Positions 34,608 to 43,983 of a stretch of DNA of 64,000 nt are shown here, piece after piece (position 1 is the first letter of the stretch; every line of letters starts with the position of its first letter). The notes under the pieces were generated by a model. That model worked only from the letters and a program-made list of their open reading frames with translations. It did not search any database and was not told where the DNA came from. The position numbers were made by a program, and so were the translations under genes. Source of the DNA: Mesorhizobium sp. B2-3-4 (GTDB taxonomy: Bacteria > Pseudomonadota > Alphaproteobacteria > Rhizobiales > Rhizobiaceae); NCBI RefSeq assembly GCF_006442315.1, contig NZ_VFVY01000013.1, positions 124,001-188,000 of the forward strand, in the 5' to 3' direction.

Positions 34608-35676
34608 GGCCAAGCACCTCCACCCGCGCCTGGCGGGATCTTAGAAAAGCGATCACCTCGGCGAGATGGCCCGCATCGCCGCCAGGGATGGAGAGGAACA
34701 GCGTTCCCACCGGCTCCCGCTGGATGTGGTCGATACCGCCATGGACGAGATTGAAGGCACCAGGCACGGTCCTCGCGAGGTCGGACAGCAGCGGGCCACG
34801 CGCGGCCTCGCCGGCCACGTCCACGCGCAGGATGGTCTGCGCGCCGGCCGACGGCTGGAGCCGGGCGGCCAGCTCCTCAGGCAGCTGCGGCCGGATCGTG
34901 CCGAGCAGCCGCTTTGTGATGTCCGATCGCGGATCGGCGAACACCGACCACACCGGCCCTTGCTCGACGATGCGCCCGGCATCGATCACCGCCACGCGGT
35001 CGGCGATCGAGCGGATCACCTCCATCTCGTGGGTGATCAGCAGGATGGTCAGGCCGAGTTGCCGGTTGATGTCTTTCAGCAAGGCGAGAATGGACCTTGT
35101 CGTCTCCGGATCGAGCGCGGAGGTGGCTTCGTCGGACAGAAGCAGCGCCGGCCGTGCGGCGAGCGCCCGGGCGATGCCGACGCGCTGCTTCTGGCCGCCC
35201 GACAGCGACGCCGGATAGGCCCTGGCCTTCTCCGACAGGCCGACGAGGTCCAGCAACTCCGCAGCGCGCCTGAGCCGCTCGGCCTTGGCGACGCCCTCGA
35301 TCTTCAGCGGCAGCGCCACATTGTCCTCGACGGTCTTGGCCGACAGCAGATTGAAATGCTGGAAGATCATGCCGATGCGCCGGCGCAGCGGCTGCAGCTC
35401 GCGCTCGCCAAGGCGGCTGATCTCGCGGCCCTCGATGAAGACCTCGCCGGAATCAGGCCGCTCCAGTCCGTTCAGGCAGCGGATCAGCGTCGATTTGCCG
35501 GCGCCGCTGCGGCCGATAATGCCGAGGATCTCGCCCTTGCGCACGGTCAGCGAAATGCCGTCGAGTGCCGCCGTCTCGCCGAAACGGCGCTTCAGGTCGA
35601 CAAGCCGCACCACGTCCTGAGGCGGCAAGCCGGCTTGGCTCCCGGTTTCGGCGCTTGCGGTGAAATGCTGGTTCAT
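34588..35676 (-). CDS. metN: Methionine ABC transporter ATP-binding protein
   Basis: This 362-residue ATPase has Walker A GRSGAGKST, the Q-loop QHFNLL, signature LSGGQKQR, Walker B LLLSDEATSALDP and H-loop THEMEV. It continues into a C-terminal NIL (C2) domain of about 75 residues (TILRVDVAGEAARG...) that binds methionine and gives trans-inhibition. The first 25 residues before the ABC core are slightly longer than usual. It is the middle gene of metQNI. Confidence 0.94.
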   Translation of the reverse strand: MNQHFTASAETGSQAGLPPQDVVRLVDLKRRFGETAALDGISLTVRKGEILGIIGRSGAGKSTLIRCLNGLERPDSGEVFIEGREISRLGERELQPLRRRIGMIFQHFNLLSAKTVEDNVALPLKIEGVAKAERLRRAAELLDLVGLSEKARAYPASLSGGQKQRVGIARALAARPALLLSDEATSALDPETTRSILALLKDINRQLGLTILLITHEMEVIRSIADRVAVIDAGRIVEQGPVWSVFADPRSDITKRLLGTIRPQLPEELAARLQPSAGAQTILRVDVAGEAARGPLLSDLARTVPGAFNLVHGGIDHIQREPVGTLFLSIPGGDAGHLAEVIAFLRSRQARVEVLGHVADPV

Positions 35677-35700
35677 GTCGGGTTCCTGAAATACGATCGC

Positions 35701-35759
35701 GGCCCGCGCGTCGAGCGCGGACCGCTGCGTTTCTGGTCGTCATCCGCGCCAAGGCGCGG
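35701..35759 (-). other. Two hairpins between metQ and metN
   Basis: CCGCGCC/GGCGCGG (35744-35759, 2-base gap) and CCGCGC/GCGCGG (35704-35720, 5-base loop) form strong stems in the 89-base gap. They probably stabilise the metQ message or attenuate metNI relative to it. There is no T run. Confidence 0.5.
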
Positions 35760-35765
35760 GTGGCC

Positions 35766-36647
35766 TCAATAGGCGCTGAGGCCGGTGCCCTTGTAGACCT
35801 TGTCGAACTCGGCCTTGACCGCCTCGTTCTGGTAGGAGGCGACCAGCGTCTTCACCCAGGCCTCATTCTCATTGCCGACCTTCACCGCGATGAAGTTGCG
35901 GTACGGATTGTCCGCGATCGGCTCCTGTGCGATGCGATTTTCCGGGGTCAGGCCGCTTTTCAGCGCCCAGTCGGTGTTGACCACGGCGGCGTCGAGGTCC
36001 TCGACCGAGCGGCCGACGATGCCGGCGTCCAGTTCCTTGATCTCGACCTTCTTCGGGTTTTCCGCGATGTCGGCCGTCGTGGCCAGGATGCCGGTGCCGT
36101 CCTTCAGCTTGATCACCCCTTCATTCTGCAGAACGCGCAGCGCCCGGCCCTCATTGGACGGATCGTTAGGCACGCCGATGACCGCGCCCTCCGGCAGGTC
36201 GGTGACTTTCGTGAACTTCTTGGAGTAGAGGCCGATCGGCCAGACGCCGGTATAGCCGACGCGCACGATGTGATAGCCCTGCGTCTTGATCTGGTTGTCG
36301 AGATAGGGCTGGTGCTGGAAGGCGTTGGCGTCGATCTCGCCGCGCTCCAGCGCCTCGTTGGGCTGGGTGTAGTCGTTGAAGACGACGGGCTCGATGGTGA
36401 GGCCCTTCTCGGCGGCCTGGGCCACGACCACACGCCAGACGTCTTCGTCCTCGCCGCTGATGATGCCAACCTTGATCGCCTTCTTGTCCTCGGCGAAAGA
36501 GGCATGCGGCGCCATCAGGCTGCCGACCGCGACGGCGGACGCGAACAGCAAAGCAAGGCCGCTACGCCGGTTGATGGTTGACCTTGGGGAAGAAGACAAA
36601 GTGTTGTCGATGTCGGACATGTCGGAATCTCTGGGTTGTGAAGTCAT
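35766..36647 (-). CDS. metQ: Methionine-binding protein, MetQ/NlpA family
   Basis: This 293-residue protein binds methionine in the periplasm. It has a long, twin-Arg-containing N-region (INRRSGLALLFASAVAVGSLMAP) ending in ASFA, then the mature KKAIKVGIISGEDEDVWRVV and QHQPYLDNQ motifs. Unlike E. coli MetQ there is no lipobox cysteine, so it is probably a soluble periplasmic protein. The ATG at 36647 gives the full length; an internal ATG at 36620 would also keep the signal peptide. Ribosome sites are weak for both. I saw no SAM riboswitch in the 214 bases upstream. Confidence 0.9.
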   Translation of the reverse strand: MTSQPRDSDMSDIDNTLSSSPRSTINRRSGLALLFASAVAVGSLMAPHASFAEDKKAIKVGIISGEDEDVWRVVVAQAAEKGLTIEPVVFNDYTQPNEALERGEIDANAFQHQPYLDNQIKTQGYHIVRVGYTGVWPIGLYSKKFTKVTDLPEGAVIGVPNDPSNEGRALRVLQNEGVIKLKDGTGILATTADIAENPKKVEIKELDAGIVGRSVEDLDAAVVNTDWALKSGLTPENRIAQEPIADNPYRNFIAVKVGNENEAWVKTLVASYQNEAVKAEFDKVYKGTGLSAY

Positions 36648-36861
36648 GGCGACGAGGCGGATTGCCTAGCCTTGACCTCAGCATCAGAAATTCTATCGAT
36701 TTTATCAAAGAATGGGTTTCGCTCGCCTCATCGCAGCCGGGAATATTCTCTCAAAAATCTCGGGATCGGGAGCACAGCCATCGCCGAACCGTCCGCGGCG
36801 GGGCCGCATGACGCTCCGATATCTCGTGCTGATGGCTGGGCTCCTCGATGAACCGGGAGAC

Positions 36862-38349
36862 TCAGAGCGCGATCCACGCGGTCTTCAATTCCATATATTT
36901 CTCCAGCGCGTGCAGCGACTTGTCACGGCCGAAGCCGGACTGCTTGACGCCGCCGAGCGGCACGGTGATGTCGGCGCCGCCATAGGTGTTGACGTGGACG
37001 ACGCCGGCATTGATGGCGCGCACCATGCGATGCGCGGTGGAGAGGTTCGATGTCCACACCGCCGACGCCAGCCCGTAGACCGTCGAATTGGCAAGCCGCA
37101 CCGCTTCTTCCTCTGTCTCGAAACGCATGACGCCGAGCACCGGTCCGAACACTTCCTCGCGGGCAAGCTGCATCTGCTCGGTCACATTCTCGAAGATCGT
37201 CGGCACCATGTAGCTGCCGCCGGTTTCCGTCAGGATCCGTTCGCCGCCGGTGACCAGCCTTGCGCCTTCTTGCGCAGCCTTGGCGACGAAGCCGAGATTC
37301 TTATCCAGCTGCTCGGCACTCGACACCGCGCCGATATCGCTCGCGAGATCGAGCGGATCGCCGACCTTCAGCCGCGTCGTCGCGGACAAAAGCTCGTCCA
37401 TGAAACGGTCATAGACCGAGGCCTGAACCAGCAGCCGCGAGCCGGCGACGCAGACCTGGCCGGAATTGCGGAAGATGCCGTTGGCCGAGACGACCGCCGC
37501 CTGCTTCAGGTCGGACGCGTCGGCAAAGACGATGTTGGGAGACTTGCCGCCGAGTTCGAGGAAGACGCGCTTCAGATTGGAGCGGGCGGAGTATTCGAGC
37601 AGCCGGCGGCCGACAGGTCCTGAACCGGTGAAGGCGATGGCGTCGACATCCATGTGCAGGCCAAGCGCCTCTCCCGCTACCGAACCACGGCCTGTGACGA
37701 CATTGAGCACGCCGGCGGGCAGGCCGGCCTCGGCGGCCAGTTCCGCCAGCCGCAACAGCGTCAGCGAGGCGATCTCCGGCGGCTTCACTACCACGCAATT
37801 ACCCGCGGCCAGCGCCGGGGCGATTTTCCACGCGCCGATCATCAACGGGAAATTCCAGGGCACGATGACGCCGACGACGCCGAGCGGTTCCTTGTGGATC
37901 AGCCCCAGCACGGTCTCGGCGGTCGGCGCGATCTCGCCATAGACCTTGTCGATCGCCTCGGCGTAGTAGCGGATGGTGCCGGCGGCCGACAGCGGCTCGG
38001 CCTTGTAGGCCATGCCGATCTCGGTGCCGTTGTCGCGCACGCCGAGCACGGCAAGCTCGTCGACATTTTTCTCGATCAGGTCGGCGAATTTCGACAGCAC
38101 CTTCTTGCGAAAGGCGGGTGCCGCCCGCGACCATGACCCTTTCTCGAACGCCTTGCGCGCCGATTTGACGGCGCGGTCGATATCGGCGGCATTGCCATCG
38201 GCGATGCTGGCGAAGGCGCGCCCATCGATCGGCGAAATGACGGGCAGCGTCGCGCCGGTAGTTCCCGCCGACTGCGCGCCATCGATGAACAGGCCGCGCG
38301 CGCCGATCTCCGCCTTGCGCAGCGTGTCGATGGCATTTTGACTGATCAT
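36862..38349 (-). CDS. Aldehyde dehydrogenase
   Basis: This 495-residue NAD(P)-dependent ALDH has the cofactor motif IVPWNFPLM, FTGSGPVG, the general base E in LELGGKS and the catalytic cysteine in NSGQVCVAGSR. It ends with GGVKQSGFGRDKS. Its ATG overlaps the stop of the P450 gene (ATGA). As third gene of a permease-P450-ALDH operon it probably oxidises an aldehyde made after hydroxylation or amine removal. The family resembles gamma-glutamyl-gamma-aminobutyraldehyde and betaine aldehyde dehydrogenases. The substrate is unknown. Confidence 0.88.
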   Translation of the reverse strand: MISQNAIDTLRKAEIGARGLFIDGAQSAGTTGATLPVISPIDGRAFASIADGNAADIDRAVKSARKAFEKGSWSRAAPAFRKKVLSKFADLIEKNVDELAVLGVRDNGTEIGMAYKAEPLSAAGTIRYYAEAIDKVYGEIAPTAETVLGLIHKEPLGVVGVIVPWNFPLMIGAWKIAPALAAGNCVVVKPPEIASLTLLRLAELAAEAGLPAGVLNVVTGRGSVAGEALGLHMDVDAIAFTGSGPVGRRLLEYSARSNLKRVFLELGGKSPNIVFADASDLKQAAVVSANGIFRNSGQVCVAGSRLLVQASVYDRFMDELLSATTRLKVGDPLDLASDIGAVSSAEQLDKNLGFVAKAAQEGARLVTGGERILTETGGSYMVPTIFENVTEQMQLAREEVFGPVLGVMRFETEEEAVRLANSTVYGLASAVWTSNLSTAHRMVRAINAGVVHVNTYGGADITVPLGGVKQSGFGRDKSLHALEKYMELKTAWIAL

Positions 38350-39554
38350 GGGCAACCGGCTCCGAAACTGACATGCAATGTGGTGGGCGCCCGGAACTCC
38401 CAGCCGCGGAACACCGGCTCCTTGCCGGGCACCAGGCTGAGGTCGGGAAATCGCTCCAGCAGCAGCCTTACCGCAAGGCACATCTGATCGCGCGCGAAAA
38501 ACCGGCCGGAACAGAAATGATGACCGAAGCCGAAGGCGGCGTGGTTGCCCTCGTCGCGGTTGATGTCGAAACGCTCGGGGTCGCTGAAGCGGCTTTCGTC
38601 GCGGCTCGCTGACGAGACCAGTGCCGCGATCGGTGCGCCGGCGGGGATCGTCGTCCCGCCCATCTCGACCGCGCGCGTCGTCTCGCGCGTCTGCGTGCCG
38701 ATAGGCGCCACCCAGCGCAGGCCTTCATCGACGGCCTTGGGCACGAAAGTGTCGGGATCGTCGAGCACCTGCCGCAACTGGCCGGGGTTGCCGAGCAGGC
38801 CGACAAGGATCGAGCCGGCGCCATGGCCCGGTTCCTGCATGCCGCCAAGCAGGATCACCTTGATGGTCGGCATCAGATAGTCGGCGGACCGCGTCCGGCC
38901 CTCCGCCATGCCGTCATGCAGCATATGCGACAAAGCCGAACCGTCGGGTTCGCGGGCAAGCCTCTCCAGCGTCGGCGTCACCGCCTTGCTCACCTCGGCG
39001 CCGATGGCGTCGGAAATGTCCTGCCGTTTCGGGTCGTTCTCGAAATTGATGGCGCCCTGGGCAAGCCCGTAGAACCAGCGCCGCAGTGTCGGCATGTCGA
39101 TGTCGGTGAGGCCAAGCGAGCGCGCCAGGCTGAGCGTCGACACCGGTTCGAAGTAATCGGCCATCAGTTCAGCCGACCCGCGACGGGCGATCGCGTCGAG
39201 ATAGGGTTCGGCGATGGAGCGCACGAGGTCGCCGGCATAGGAGGCGACGGTGCGCGGCCGGTATTTCGGATCGACGCCACCGCGCAGGTCCTTATGCACC
39301 TCGCCATCGCTGGTCAGGATGGTCGGCTTGCCGAAGGAGCGCTCGACCGGAGACACGCCGGCCCTGACGATGGCCGAGAAAATGTCGGGGGTCTTCGCCA
39401 CCAGCTCGACATCCTTCCAGCGGGTGACGAACCAGAGATTGACCGAGGGCACGAAGGCGACCGGCGCGCTGCGCCTGAGTTCGGCGTAGATCGGGTAGGG
39501 GTCGGCTTCCAGCGCCTCGACGGTGATGTTCTCGGCAAAGCTCACGGCCGCCAC
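38346..39554 (-). CDS. Cytochrome P450
   Basis: This 402-residue soluble bacterial P450 has the haem-ligand loop FGFGHHFCSG (341-350, C348) and the ExxR pair E277/R280 in EGLR. A PERFD meander also supports the fold. In the I-helix, where most P450s have [A/G]Gx[D/E]T[T/S], this protein has GGMQEPGH (237-244): the acid E241 is kept but the oxygen-activating threonine is replaced by P242. No ferredoxin or reductase gene is adjacent. It lies between an APC permease and an ALDH, suggesting it acts on an imported amine or amino acid. Confidence 0.9.
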   Translation of the reverse strand: MAAVSFAENITVEALEADPYPIYAELRRSAPVAFVPSVNLWFVTRWKDVELVAKTPDIFSAIVRAGVSPVERSFGKPTILTSDGEVHKDLRGGVDPKYRPRTVASYAGDLVRSIAEPYLDAIARRGSAELMADYFEPVSTLSLARSLGLTDIDMPTLRRWFYGLAQGAINFENDPKRQDISDAIGAEVSKAVTPTLERLAREPDGSALSHMLHDGMAEGRTRSADYLMPTIKVILLGGMQEPGHGAGSILVGLLGNPGQLRQVLDDPDTFVPKAVDEGLRWVAPIGTQTRETTRAVEMGGTTIPAGAPIAALVSSASRDESRFSDPERFDINRDEGNHAAFGFGHHFCSGRFFARDQMCLAVRLLLERFPDLSLVPGKEPVFRGWEFRAPTTLHVSFGAGCP

Positions 39555-39616
39555 TCCCCTTTACGATGGGCGGGGCGGCTGTCGCGCCGCCCCGGTGGTT
39601 CATTCATATCCGAGCT

Positions 39617-41065
39617 TTAGTCCTTGAGCGGCACGCCGAGGTTTTCGTAGGCGACCGGATCGCGGCCCTTCAAGGCGCCCGCCAAAAGCAGGCCCACCAC
39701 GCCGGCGATCAGCACCAGTCCCGGCAGGAACGCGCCGAGGAAGCCGCCGGCTCCCGACAGGCTGCCGAAATTGATGACGATCAGGTAGATGATGACGACG
39801 AAGGCGATGAACGTCAGGCCGGGCAGGAGCGTGGTCTTCACCGCGTTCTCCTGGGCCGATGGGTTGGCGCGGAAGTACATCACCACGGCGAGCGAGGCGA
39901 CCGCCATCATCACGATGACGCCGAGCGTCGCGACATTGGTCAGCCACGAGAACAGCGCCAGCACCGGATCGAGCCCGAGCACGGCGAACAGCCCGACGAC
40001 GACAGCCGCAAGCACGCTCTGAATGACAGAGGCGACGTGCGGGCTCTGGTGCGAGGAATGCGTCACGCCGATCGACGTCGGCAAGAGCTTCTCGCGGCCC
40101 GAGACGTAGATGTAGCGGGCGACCGCGTTGTGGAAGGCCAGCACGCCGGCGAACAGGCTGGAGACGAACAGGATGCTCATCGCGTGGGTCAGCAATGTCC
40201 CGGCATAGCGGTCGGACAGGCCGAACAGGAAAGTGGTCGGATCCTGCAGGCCCTGCAAGGCGGGCAGCAGCTTGTCGACGCCGGCGCCCACCGCCATCAG
40301 CCAGGCGGTGACCATGTAGAAGACGCCGATCAGGATCACCGAGAAATAGGTGGCGCGAGGAATGGTGACCTTGGGGTCGCGAGCCTCCTCGGCATAGATG
40401 GTGGTCGCCTCGAAGCCGATGAAGGCGGCAAAGCAGAACAGGATGGCGATGGCCGGTGCGCCCGAGGTGATCTGGCCCCAGCTGAACGGCGCCGCCGACA
40501 GGCCGCTGTCGCCGCCGGTCTTCAGGATGGTGAGATCGAGGATCAGCACCACGGCGTATTCACACAGAACCAGCACGGTCAGGATCTTGGCCGACAGGTC
40601 GACCTGGCGGTAGCCGAGCACGGCGACGATGGCGATGGCGATGAAACTCCACACCCACCAGGGCAGGTTGATGCCCCAGCCGGCGAACAGGCCCGATGTG
40701 GCGGCGCCCAGCAGCCCCATGACCCCGATCTGCATGGCATTGTAGGAGAGGATGGCGATCAGCGCGGTGGCGCCGCCGGCAAGGCCGCCCAGGCCGCGCG
40801 CGGCATAGGCGTAGAAGGCGCCGGCGTTGCCGACATGGCGCGACATGGCGACATAGCCGACCGCGAACAGGAGCAGCAGCACCGTCACGATGAGATAGGT
40901 GCCGGCAAAACCGGCGCCATTGCCCATCAGCATGCCGAGCGGCGTGCCGCCCGCCACTGCCGTAAGCGGTGCGGCGGCCGAAATCACCATGAAGGTGATG
41001 GCGCCGACGCCGAGACTGTTCTTGCGCAGCCTGTTGGCCGGCGCCTGTTCCGAAACTGCTGACAT
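39617..41065 (-). CDS. APC family amino acid/amine permease
   Basis: This 482-residue transporter has about twelve hydrophobic segments. It opens with LGVGAITFMVISAAAPLTAVAGGTP, typical of the APC superfamily, and contains FCFAAFIGFEATTIYAEEARDPKVTIPRA, the consensus amphipathic region of the family. The ATG at 41065 is preceded by GGAGGG; the open frame continues to 41194 without membrane character. It is the first gene of the leftward operon and divergent from the IclR regulator. The substrate is probably an amino acid or polyamine. Confidence 0.9.
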   Translation of the reverse strand: MSAVSEQAPANRLRKNSLGVGAITFMVISAAAPLTAVAGGTPLGMLMGNGAGFAGTYLIVTVLLLLFAVGYVAMSRHVGNAGAFYAYAARGLGGLAGGATALIAILSYNAMQIGVMGLLGAATSGLFAGWGINLPWWVWSFIAIAIVAVLGYRQVDLSAKILTVLVLCEYAVVLILDLTILKTGGDSGLSAAPFSWGQITSGAPAIAILFCFAAFIGFEATTIYAEEARDPKVTIPRATYFSVILIGVFYMVTAWLMAVGAGVDKLLPALQGLQDPTTFLFGLSDRYAGTLLTHAMSILFVSSLFAGVLAFHNAVARYIYVSGREKLLPTSIGVTHSSHQSPHVASVIQSVLAAVVVGLFAVLGLDPVLALFSWLTNVATLGVIVMMAVASLAVVMYFRANPSAQENAVKTTLLPGLTFIAFVVIIYLIVINFGSLSGAGGFLGAFLPGLVLIAGVVGLLLAGALKGRDPVAYENLGVPLKD

Positions 41066-41133
41066 TGGTCCCTCCTGTTTGCGAACCGGTCTGGTTCGCC
41101 GGCCGATTGGCCTTTCCCATGCGCTCTGGACGT

Positions 41134-41150
41134 GGTTCATTATTTGAACC
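41134..41150. promoter_or_regulatory. Palindromic operator candidate between permease and IclR genes
   Basis: GGTTCA-TTATT-TGAACC is a perfect inverted repeat with 6-bp arms. It lies 68 bases upstream of the permease ATG and 100 bases upstream of the IclR start. IclR proteins often bind such interrupted palindromes in divergent promoters, so it may control both operons. Confidence 0.55.
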
Positions 41151-41194
41151 GTTATTTTGAATATAGACTTGCAAATAAAGCGGCTTGCTGTCAA

Positions 41195-41213
41195 GTTAAT
41201 TCACACGTTAATT
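41195..41213 (+). promoter_or_regulatory. GTTAATT direct repeats upstream of IclR gene
   Basis: GTTAATT occurs at 41195-41201 and 41207-41213, 12 bases apart. The second copy ends 37 bases before the IclR start. The AT-rich context suggests a promoter or a second regulator site. Confidence 0.3.
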
Positions 41214-41250
41214 GATTGCCGTCAGCGAGCGGCGATGCTGGGAGGCAGGG

Positions 41251-42021
41251 TTGGGTACGGTCGGCAAGGCAATCTCACTTCTGGAGCTGTTCACACTGGA
41301 CCAGCCGGAGCTCGGCCTGTCCGACCTGGCGCGCCGGTCCGGCTTCGACAAGGCGACCACGCGCCGCCTTCTGGTGGCGCTGACCGGCCACGGCTTCGTC
41401 GAGCAGGACACGGCGACGCGGCTCTATCGGCTCGGCGCCGGCCTGTCGCGGCTGGCGCGTATCCGCGAGGCCCGCTTTCCCTTCGTGCAGACGGCCGTGC
41501 CGCTGGTGCGGGATCTGGCCGTCGCGACGGCCGAGACAGTGCATCTGTCGGAATTCGGCCTCGACAGGCTGGTCACCGTCCATGTCGAGCATCCGGCGCG
41601 GGCAAACCGGGTCAATGTCGACATCGGCCAGCTCTTGCCGCTGCACTCGACAGCATCTGGCCTCGTCTATCTCGCCTTCGCCAGGGACGAGGCCGTCAAT
41701 TCATGTCTGGGCGGCTCGCTCGAAGCCTTTACCACGCACACGCTGACCGAACCCGCCGCAATAGCCCACTGCATGGCCGAGGCGCGGGAGCGGGGCTATT
41801 CGATCTGCGACCAGGGCCTGGAAGAGGGCGTCATCTCGGTCGCGGCGGCGATCCTGGCGGCGGACGGGTTCGCGCTCGGCACGATCGCGGTGGCTGCGCC
41901 AAAGGCCAGGACGACGCCGGCCGATATCGCGCAGCGCGGACTTGCGGCGGTGGCCGCGGCGCGGGAGATTTCGATGCGGCTCAATGGCGATAATCTGCAA
42001 GCGCTGAGGAGGCAGGCCTGA
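41251..42021 (+). CDS. IclR family transcriptional regulator
   Basis: This 256-residue protein has an N-terminal winged helix (VGKAISLLELFT..., LSDLARRSGFDKATTRRLLVALTGHGFVEQ) and the IclR effector domain (VRDLAVATAETVHLSEF..., LPLHSTASGLVYLAF, RERGYSICDQGLEEGVISVAAAI). I chose the TTG at 41251 because GGAGG lies 5 bases upstream; the frame remains open to 41212. Its stop overlaps the next ATG by one base. It probably controls both its own operon and the divergent permease-P450-ALDH operon. Confidence 0.9.
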   Translation: MGTVGKAISLLELFTLDQPELGLSDLARRSGFDKATTRRLLVALTGHGFVEQDTATRLYRLGAGLSRLARIREARFPFVQTAVPLVRDLAVATAETVHLSEFGLDRLVTVHVEHPARANRVNVDIGQLLPLHSTASGLVYLAFARDEAVNSCLGGSLEAFTTHTLTEPAAIAHCMAEARERGYSICDQGLEEGVISVAAAILAADGFALGTIAVAAPKARTTPADIAQRGLAAVAAAREISMRLNGDNLQALRRQA

Positions 42022-43298
42022 TGTCCGGACAGACGCCCCGCATCCTCGTCATCGGCACGGGCGATACCAAGGCCGACGAGTTGCTGTTCATGAAAGCCTG
42101 CATCGAGGCATCGGGCGGCAGCGCCGTGATGATGGATGTCAGCGTGCTCGGCAATCCGCCCTATAGTCCCGATCACGACAAGCATGCCGTCGCCCGGGCC
42201 GTCGATGTGACGATCGAGGAGATCGTCGCCAGCGGCGACGAGAATACCGCCATGACGCTGATGGCGGGCGGCGCCGTGCAACTGGTGCGCAAGCTGCATC
42301 GAAATGGCGAGATCGATGCCTTCATCGCCATCGGCGGCTCGATGGGCACCGACCTGGCGCTCGACGTGGCGCTCAGCCTGCCGCTCGGCGTGCCGAAATT
42401 CGTCGTCTCGACCATAGCCTATTCGCACCTGATCCCGCCGGAGCGCGTCGCGCCCGACCTGATGATGATCCTCTGGGCGGGCGGGCTCTACGGCCTCAAC
42501 GCCATCTGCAAGCTGGTCCTGTCGCAGGCTTGCGGGGCCGTCGTCGGCGCGGCGAGGATCGTGATCGAGACCCAGGCCTCGGCGCCGGCGACCGTTCCCA
42601 CCATCGGCATGACCTCGCTCGGCAGCTCGTGCCTGCGCTACATGAAGACGCTGAAGCCGGCGCTGGAGCGGCGCGGCTATGACGTGGCTGTCTTCCACAC
42701 CACCGGCATGGGCGGCCGCGCCTTCGAATCGATCGCCGGCCAGGACCATTTCTGCGCGGTCTTCGACTTCAGCCTGCAGGAGATCACCAATCATCTCGCC
42801 GGCTCCGTCGTCAGCTCCGGCGCCGACCGGCTGGAAAATGCCGGCGCGCGCGGCATTCCGCAGATCGCCGCGCCCGGCGCGGTCGACATGGTCGACCTGC
42901 CGACCTGGCAGGATTTGCCGGCTAAGTTTTCCGGCCGACCGTTCCATGCCCACAACAGGCTGATCGCCTCGATCACCATCGATGCCGATGATCGCCGTCA
43001 GGTCGCCCGGACCATCGCCGCCAAGCTTGGCATGGCCAAGGGACGTTCCGCCCTTATCCTACCGTCGCAAGGTATCCAGGAGTGGGACGCCGACGGCGAG
43101 CCGCTCTATGAACCGGAGGCGCTTGCCGCCTTTATCGATGAAATGCGCAAGTCTGTTCCGGCCGGCGTCGAGTTCCACGAGATCGAGGCCCACATCAACA
43201 GCGACGGCTTCGTCGCCAAGGCGTTGGAAATCTTCGACCGCTGGGTGGAGGAAGGCATCATCCCGCGCGGTGCCGCGGCCAAGGAAGTGGCGGCGTGA
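42021..43298 (+). CDS. Tm-1-like ATP-binding protein (UPF0261)
   Basis: This 425-residue protein has the two-part fold of the tomato Tm-1 N-terminal domain: RILVIGTGDTKADEL at the start, the AIGGSMGTDLALDVAL glycine loop, and the second half with PTIGMTSLGSSCLRYM and the FHTTGMGGRAFE nucleotide-binding segment. GVEFHEIEAHINS closes the domain. Bacterial members are common in catabolic operons, but their reaction is not known. It starts on the last base of the IclR stop codon and overlaps the HAD gene by 4 bases, so it is firmly part of the operon. Confidence 0.85.
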   Translation: MSGQTPRILVIGTGDTKADELLFMKACIEASGGSAVMMDVSVLGNPPYSPDHDKHAVARAVDVTIEEIVASGDENTAMTLMAGGAVQLVRKLHRNGEIDAFIAIGGSMGTDLALDVALSLPLGVPKFVVSTIAYSHLIPPERVAPDLMMILWAGGLYGLNAICKLVLSQACGAVVGAARIVIETQASAPATVPTIGMTSLGSSCLRYMKTLKPALERRGYDVAVFHTTGMGGRAFESIAGQDHFCAVFDFSLQEITNHLAGSVVSSGADRLENAGARGIPQIAAPGAVDMVDLPTWQDLPAKFSGRPFHAHNRLIASITIDADDRRQVARTIAAKLGMAKGRSALILPSQGIQEWDADGEPLYEPEALAAFIDEMRKSVPAGVEFHEIEAHINSDGFVAKALEIFDRWVEEGIIPRGAAAKEVAA

Positions 43299-43963
43299 GC
43301 GCCGTTCCAGCCCAGGCGCTGGTGCTCGATTTCGGCGGCGTCGTCACCCGCACGCTGTTCGAGACCCATGCCTTGACCGAACAGGCGCTCGGCCTGAAGC
43401 CGGGCACGCTGCAATGGCGCGGACCGTTCGATCCGGGCAGCGATCCGCTGTGGCGTTCCATGCAGGCCAACGAGATCAGCGAGCGCGACTATTGGCGCAC
43501 CCGCACCAGCGAGGTCGGCCGGCTCGTCGGCGAGGACTGGCAGGCGATGGAAACCTTTGTCCAGCGGGCGCGGGGCGCCGAGCCGGAAAAGGTGGTGCGG
43601 CCCGAAGCCGACCGCGCCATCCGCGCCATCCAGGCGGCGGGATTTCGCCTGGCGATCCTGTCCAACGAACTCGACCTGTTCTACGGCGCCGATTTCCGGC
43701 GGCGGCTACCGCTGCTCGGCCTGTTCGAGACCATCATCGACGCCACCCACACCGGCATCCTCAAGCCTGACCCGCGCGCCTATGGCTTCGTCACCGAGGC
43801 GCTTGGTCTGCCTGCGGGCGCCTGCGTGTTCGTCGACGACCAGTTGCGCAATGTGGAAGGCGGACACGCCGCCGGCATGCGCACGGTTCATTTCGACGTT
43901 GCCCGGCCGGCCCATTCCTATGCCGAGGCGCTTAGCCATTTCGACCTCGTCCCAGCTGCCTGA
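43295..43963 (+). CDS. HAD-superfamily hydrolase
   Basis: This 222-residue protein shows HAD motif I as LDFGGVV (nucleophile D, with G in place of the second Asp of DxD), motif II LSNE, motif III lysine in GILKPDP and motif IV VFVDDQLRNVEG. It belongs to subfamily IA. The missing second Asp is seen in part of this subfamily and argues for caution on simple phosphatase activity. Its GTG start overlaps the upstream stop (GTGA). In this operon it could remove phosphate from an intermediate made by the kinase. Confidence 0.82.
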   Translation: MSAVPAQALVLDFGGVVTRTLFETHALTEQALGLKPGTLQWRGPFDPGSDPLWRSMQANEISERDYWRTRTSEVGRLVGEDWQAMETFVQRARGAEPEKVVRPEADRAIRAIQAAGFRLAILSNELDLFYGADFRRRLPLLGLFETIIDATHTGILKPDPRAYGFVTEALGLPAGACVFVDDQLRNVEGGHAAGMRTVHFDVARPAHSYAEALSHFDLVPAA

Positions 43964-43983
43964 GATATTTGCGGAGCCTTGTG

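Noticed and set aside
36648..36861. Possible SAM riboswitch in front of metQ
   Set aside because: I looked for a SAM-II-like or SAM-I-like layout and saw no conserved core; the region only seems to hold an ordinary promoter.
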